NCBI GenBank assembly: GCA_964495595.1
Contig: CAZBWH010000079.1
Span: 1 to 13,245, forward strand
Source of the DNA: CALMFQ01 sp964495595
GTDB taxonomy: Bacteria; Pseudomonadota; Gammaproteobacteria; Burkholderiales; SCOH01
Length of the DNA: 13,245 bases
Reading direction: 5' to 3'
Part shown: positions 11,569-13,245 of the stretch, in pieces
Numbering within the stretch: position 1 is the stretch's first letter
Layout: each line of letters begins with the position of its first letter
Made by a program: the position numbers and the translations under genes
The notes under the pieces: generated by a model
Database searches by the model: none
What the model saw: the letters and a program-made list of their open reading frames with translations, nothing else
Told to the model about the DNA's origin: nothing

Positions 11569-12354
11569 TTAACGCTCCCCTTTGGCGGCAGCGTTAACCT
11601 TTTCCGGCTTGGGCGCGATTTTTGGCACCAGTCCCTGTTCGTGATCGACCACCAGCTTCACTTTGCCGACATCGGCCAAGGTGAGCTGGCTGAGGTTTTT
11701 CGCCTTGGCAATGCGCTCCAGGCAGGCAATCGCGTTTTCCACCAGACGGAAACGCCCGCCGGTCTGGCGGAACACCAGCTCGCCGACGCCCTCGCCGATC
11801 TCCACTTCCGCCAGCTCACGCACAAACTGCACGGTATCGGCCTCGGTGGCGTTTTTCAGTTCAATGCGGTGGGCGATGCGGGTTTCGATGTGGCGGCTGC
11901 CGGCAAAACGCGGCACCTCGCTTTCGTGGCACACCAGCAGTACAAACACCCCTGCCGATTCGCCCAACTGGCGCAGATGCTCAATGCCAGCCGCCTCGAC
12001 CTTTTTGCAGGTCATGCTCAAGCCGAACTGCGCTTCATCAAAAATGATCGGCGCCTGCGTGGCGCGCAACACGGCGGTTTGTTCCATCATTTCTGCCGTG
12101 AGATTGCGGCTGGTTTTGATGCCAAGCTGCTGGCTGATCGCCCAATACAGCCCGTCCAGCTTCATGCCCACATGCCCCTTGATCAGCACCGCGCCGCTCT
12201 CCGCGCCGTACTGGCTGATATTGCGCGTCTTGCCCACGCCGGGGTCGCCATGCACCAGGCACAGCGGGCTGCTCAAACTGCCCCGGTCTTCCATGAAACG
12301 CACCCCGGCCATCAGCCGCTGATGATTTTCGGTTTTCACAAAATGGTGTTTCAT
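11569..12354 (-). CDS. MuB-like AAA+ ATPase, transposition target activator
   Basis: 261 residues. MuB coats target DNA, brings it to the MuA transpososome, stimulates strand transfer and gives target immunity. Visible motifs: Walker A GDPGVGKT (36-43), Walker B APIIFDEAQF (D106, E107), a sensor-like LLVCHESE and an arginine-rich stretch RFAGSRHIETRIAHR. The length is near that of AAA_22-type MuB proteins of B3/D3112-like phages, shorter than Mu's 312 residues. The ATG at 12354 has AGGAG 7 bases upstream. An in-frame ATG at 12411 would add 19 Ser/Thr/Lys-rich residues coded by a short repeat. Confidence 0.92.
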   Translation of the reverse strand: MKHHFVKTENHQRLMAGVRFMEDRGSLSSPLCLVHGDPGVGKTRNISQYGAESGAVLIKGHVGMKLDGLYWAISQQLGIKTSRNLTAEMMEQTAVLRATQAPIIFDEAQFGLSMTCKKVEAAGIEHLRQLGESAGVFVLLVCHESEVPRFAGSRHIETRIAHRIELKNATEADTVQFVRELAEVEIGEGVGELVFRQTGGRFRLVENAIACLERIAKAKNLSQLTLADVGKVKLVVDHEQGLVPKIAPKPEKVNAAAKGER

Positions 12355-12369
12355 TGCTACACTCCTGTT

Positions 12370-12387
12370 GGTTTTGCTGGTTTTGCT
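12370..12387. repeat. Tandem 9-base repeat in the MuA-MuB gap
   Basis: GGTTTTGCT occurs twice in direct succession just upstream of the MuB ribosome site. It lies in the 70-base gap after the MuA stop. No hairpin or promoter is obvious there. Confidence 0.6.
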
Positions 12388-12424
12388 TGTTTCATTACTG
12401 CTCCACGGCACCGGTTAGCTGCTA

Positions 12425-13245
12425 CTAGCCGGTTGCCTCTTCCGACTGCGGCGCATCGCCGCCATCGTTGTTCTCTGCCCCATACAGCCACATCACCATG
12501 TCCTCATGGCTGATTTCGTCTGCCGGTTGGGCTTCCGCCTCCACCGCTGGCATGTAATCCGGCAGCTCCACCGCCATCGGCTGCGCCGGGGTCAAATCGA
12601 TCACTTCGCCCAGCTCCGCCTGCGCTTCGGCAATGATCCGTTCGCCGCGCCGCACCTTGTTATCCGCCCGTTCTTCCCGTAGCTGATCCATCCGGCTCTT
12701 GGCAAACGCCTCTTTCACATGGCCGTTCCACTGCGCCGCACCGATGAACACCCCCGCCAGCGTCAGCAGCCACACCTGTTCCGCGTTGTGCAGGTCGTAG
12801 CGCACCCGCACTTTTTCGCCTTCGGCCAGCAGGTTCGGCAGCTCACGCATGAAATAGCGGTTGCCAAACAGGCTCACCAGCCCGCGCGTCGGTGTGCGCA
12901 CCACTTCCGGCATCCACAGCGCGTGGATTTCGTTGTCATTCGGACCGAAGATGATCGAATCCCGATCCAGCCGCGCCTGATACTGGTCTTCCGGCGTGCA
13001 GCCCAGCTCGCGGTGCTCATGCTGCAGGTTGTAGTCATTCACCACCCGCTCCACGTCATCCAGCAGTTGCCGAAACGTCGGGATGACAATCCCGCCCTGA
13101 TCCTTGCGGTTCAACAGTTTCAACATCTTGGTGGTGGCGTTGTCGTCCGCGCCGCGCCAGGTGCAGGTCGGGTATTGCCGCGCCAGCGGAATAAACCTAA
13201 AAACCGCAGTTGGCGCATATGAATTCGGCCAAATCCAAGGCAGGA
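12425..13245 (-). CDS. MuA-like transposase, C-terminal part (runs off right edge)
   Basis: About 273 residues are visible; the N-terminal DNA-binding domains and most of the DDE core lie beyond the window. The part shown holds the end of the catalytic core (RQYPTCTWRGADDNATTKML, RQLLDDVERVVNDYNLQHEH) and the Mu transposase C-terminal beta-barrel (about 12600-12960; IHALWMPEVVRTPTRGLVSL, LLAEGEKVRVRYDLHNAEQV), then an acidic tail (about 60 residues, EDMVMWLYGAENNDGGDAPQ) that in MuA contacts MuB. It catalyses strand transfer during integration and replication. The last 40 or so bases at the edge read LPWIWPNSYAPTAV, which does not look like the expected catalytic-Glu region. Confidence 0.9.
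   Translation of the reverse strand, partial: LPWIWPNSYAPTAVFRFIPLARQYPTCTWRGADDNATTKMLKLLNRKDQGGIVIPTFRQLLDDVERVVNDYNLQHEHRELGCTPEDQYQARLDRDSIIFGPNDNEIHALWMPEVVRTPTRGLVSLFGNRYFMRELPNLLAEGEKVRVRYDLHNAEQVWLLTLAGVFIGAAQWNGHVKEAFAKSRMDQLREERADNKVRRGERIIAEAQAELGEVIDLTPAQPMAVELPDYMPAVEAEAQPADEISHEDMVMWLYGAENNDGGDAPQSEEATG

Noticed and set aside
10972..12513. Plus-strand open frame of 513 codons opposite MuB and the winged-helix gene
   Set aside because: It is a shadow of minus-strand genes with Walker motifs and overlaps several gene borders without regard to them.
1..13245. CRISPR array, tRNA, or insertion sequence ends
   Set aside because: No regularly spaced direct repeats, no cloverleaf-like pattern and no IS transposase other than the MuA part were seen on reading both strands.

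Overview
The window is most of the early, middle and lysis/packaging-entry part of a Mu-like transposable prophage (Saltovirus-type, replicative transposition), read almost entirely on the minus strand, so gene order runs from the right end to the left end. GC is high, codon use is proteobacterial, and the accessory genes (Rha, BrnTA, GemA, Mor) point to a betaproteobacterial host. A Neisseriales/Chromobacteriaceae-like host is my best guess, but it is an inference from general look, not from a marker gene.

Right to left: the C-terminal part of the MuA transposase (12425 to the window edge), MuB ATPase, a double winged-helix protein, an XRE-like protein with a cysteine cluster, several small unrecognised early genes, DUF3164, a small acidic protein, a phage-encoded HU, a short Bro-N-type antirepressor fragment, GemA (Mu gp16), a Mor-type activator and a small coiled-coil protein. 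Most of these are coupled by 1-17 base overlaps or tiny gaps, as expected for one early/middle operon.

At 5969-6856 the pattern breaks. A plus-strand brnT-brnA toxin-antitoxin pair sits against the grain. It is driven by a near-consensus promoter that should give a leaderless brnT mRNA, flanked by a perfect 10-base inverted repeat. Back to back with it is a near-consensus minus-strand promoter, whose leader contains in order an intrinsic terminator, a three-way-junction RNA that looks like phage P1/P7-type C4 antisense RNA, and a matching antisense target just before the Shine-Dalgarno of a Rha-family regulator. This is a compact RNA-controlled antirepressor switch.

After rha and a small gene comes an intrinsic terminator (5073-5102). 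A new transcription unit, presumably late, then begins near a 19-base palindrome: a Cys-rich small protein, holin, membrane-anchored lytic transglycosylase, i-spanin with a fully nested o-spanin, then a 74-residue protein that matches the Acb2 anti-CBASS cyclic-oligonucleotide sponge. It ends with the packaging genes: DUF2730, a gp26-like winged-helix protein, DUF3486 (small-terminase-like) and the large terminase, whose start region carries a GC-rich palindromic repeat. The first 31 bases probably hold the start of the portal gene.

No tRNA, rRNA or CRISPR was seen. No stretch longer than 300 bases lacks a gene or a named regulatory element. The two most interesting items are the Acb2-like anti-defence gene and the C4 RNA/rha switch next to the inverted brnTA module.
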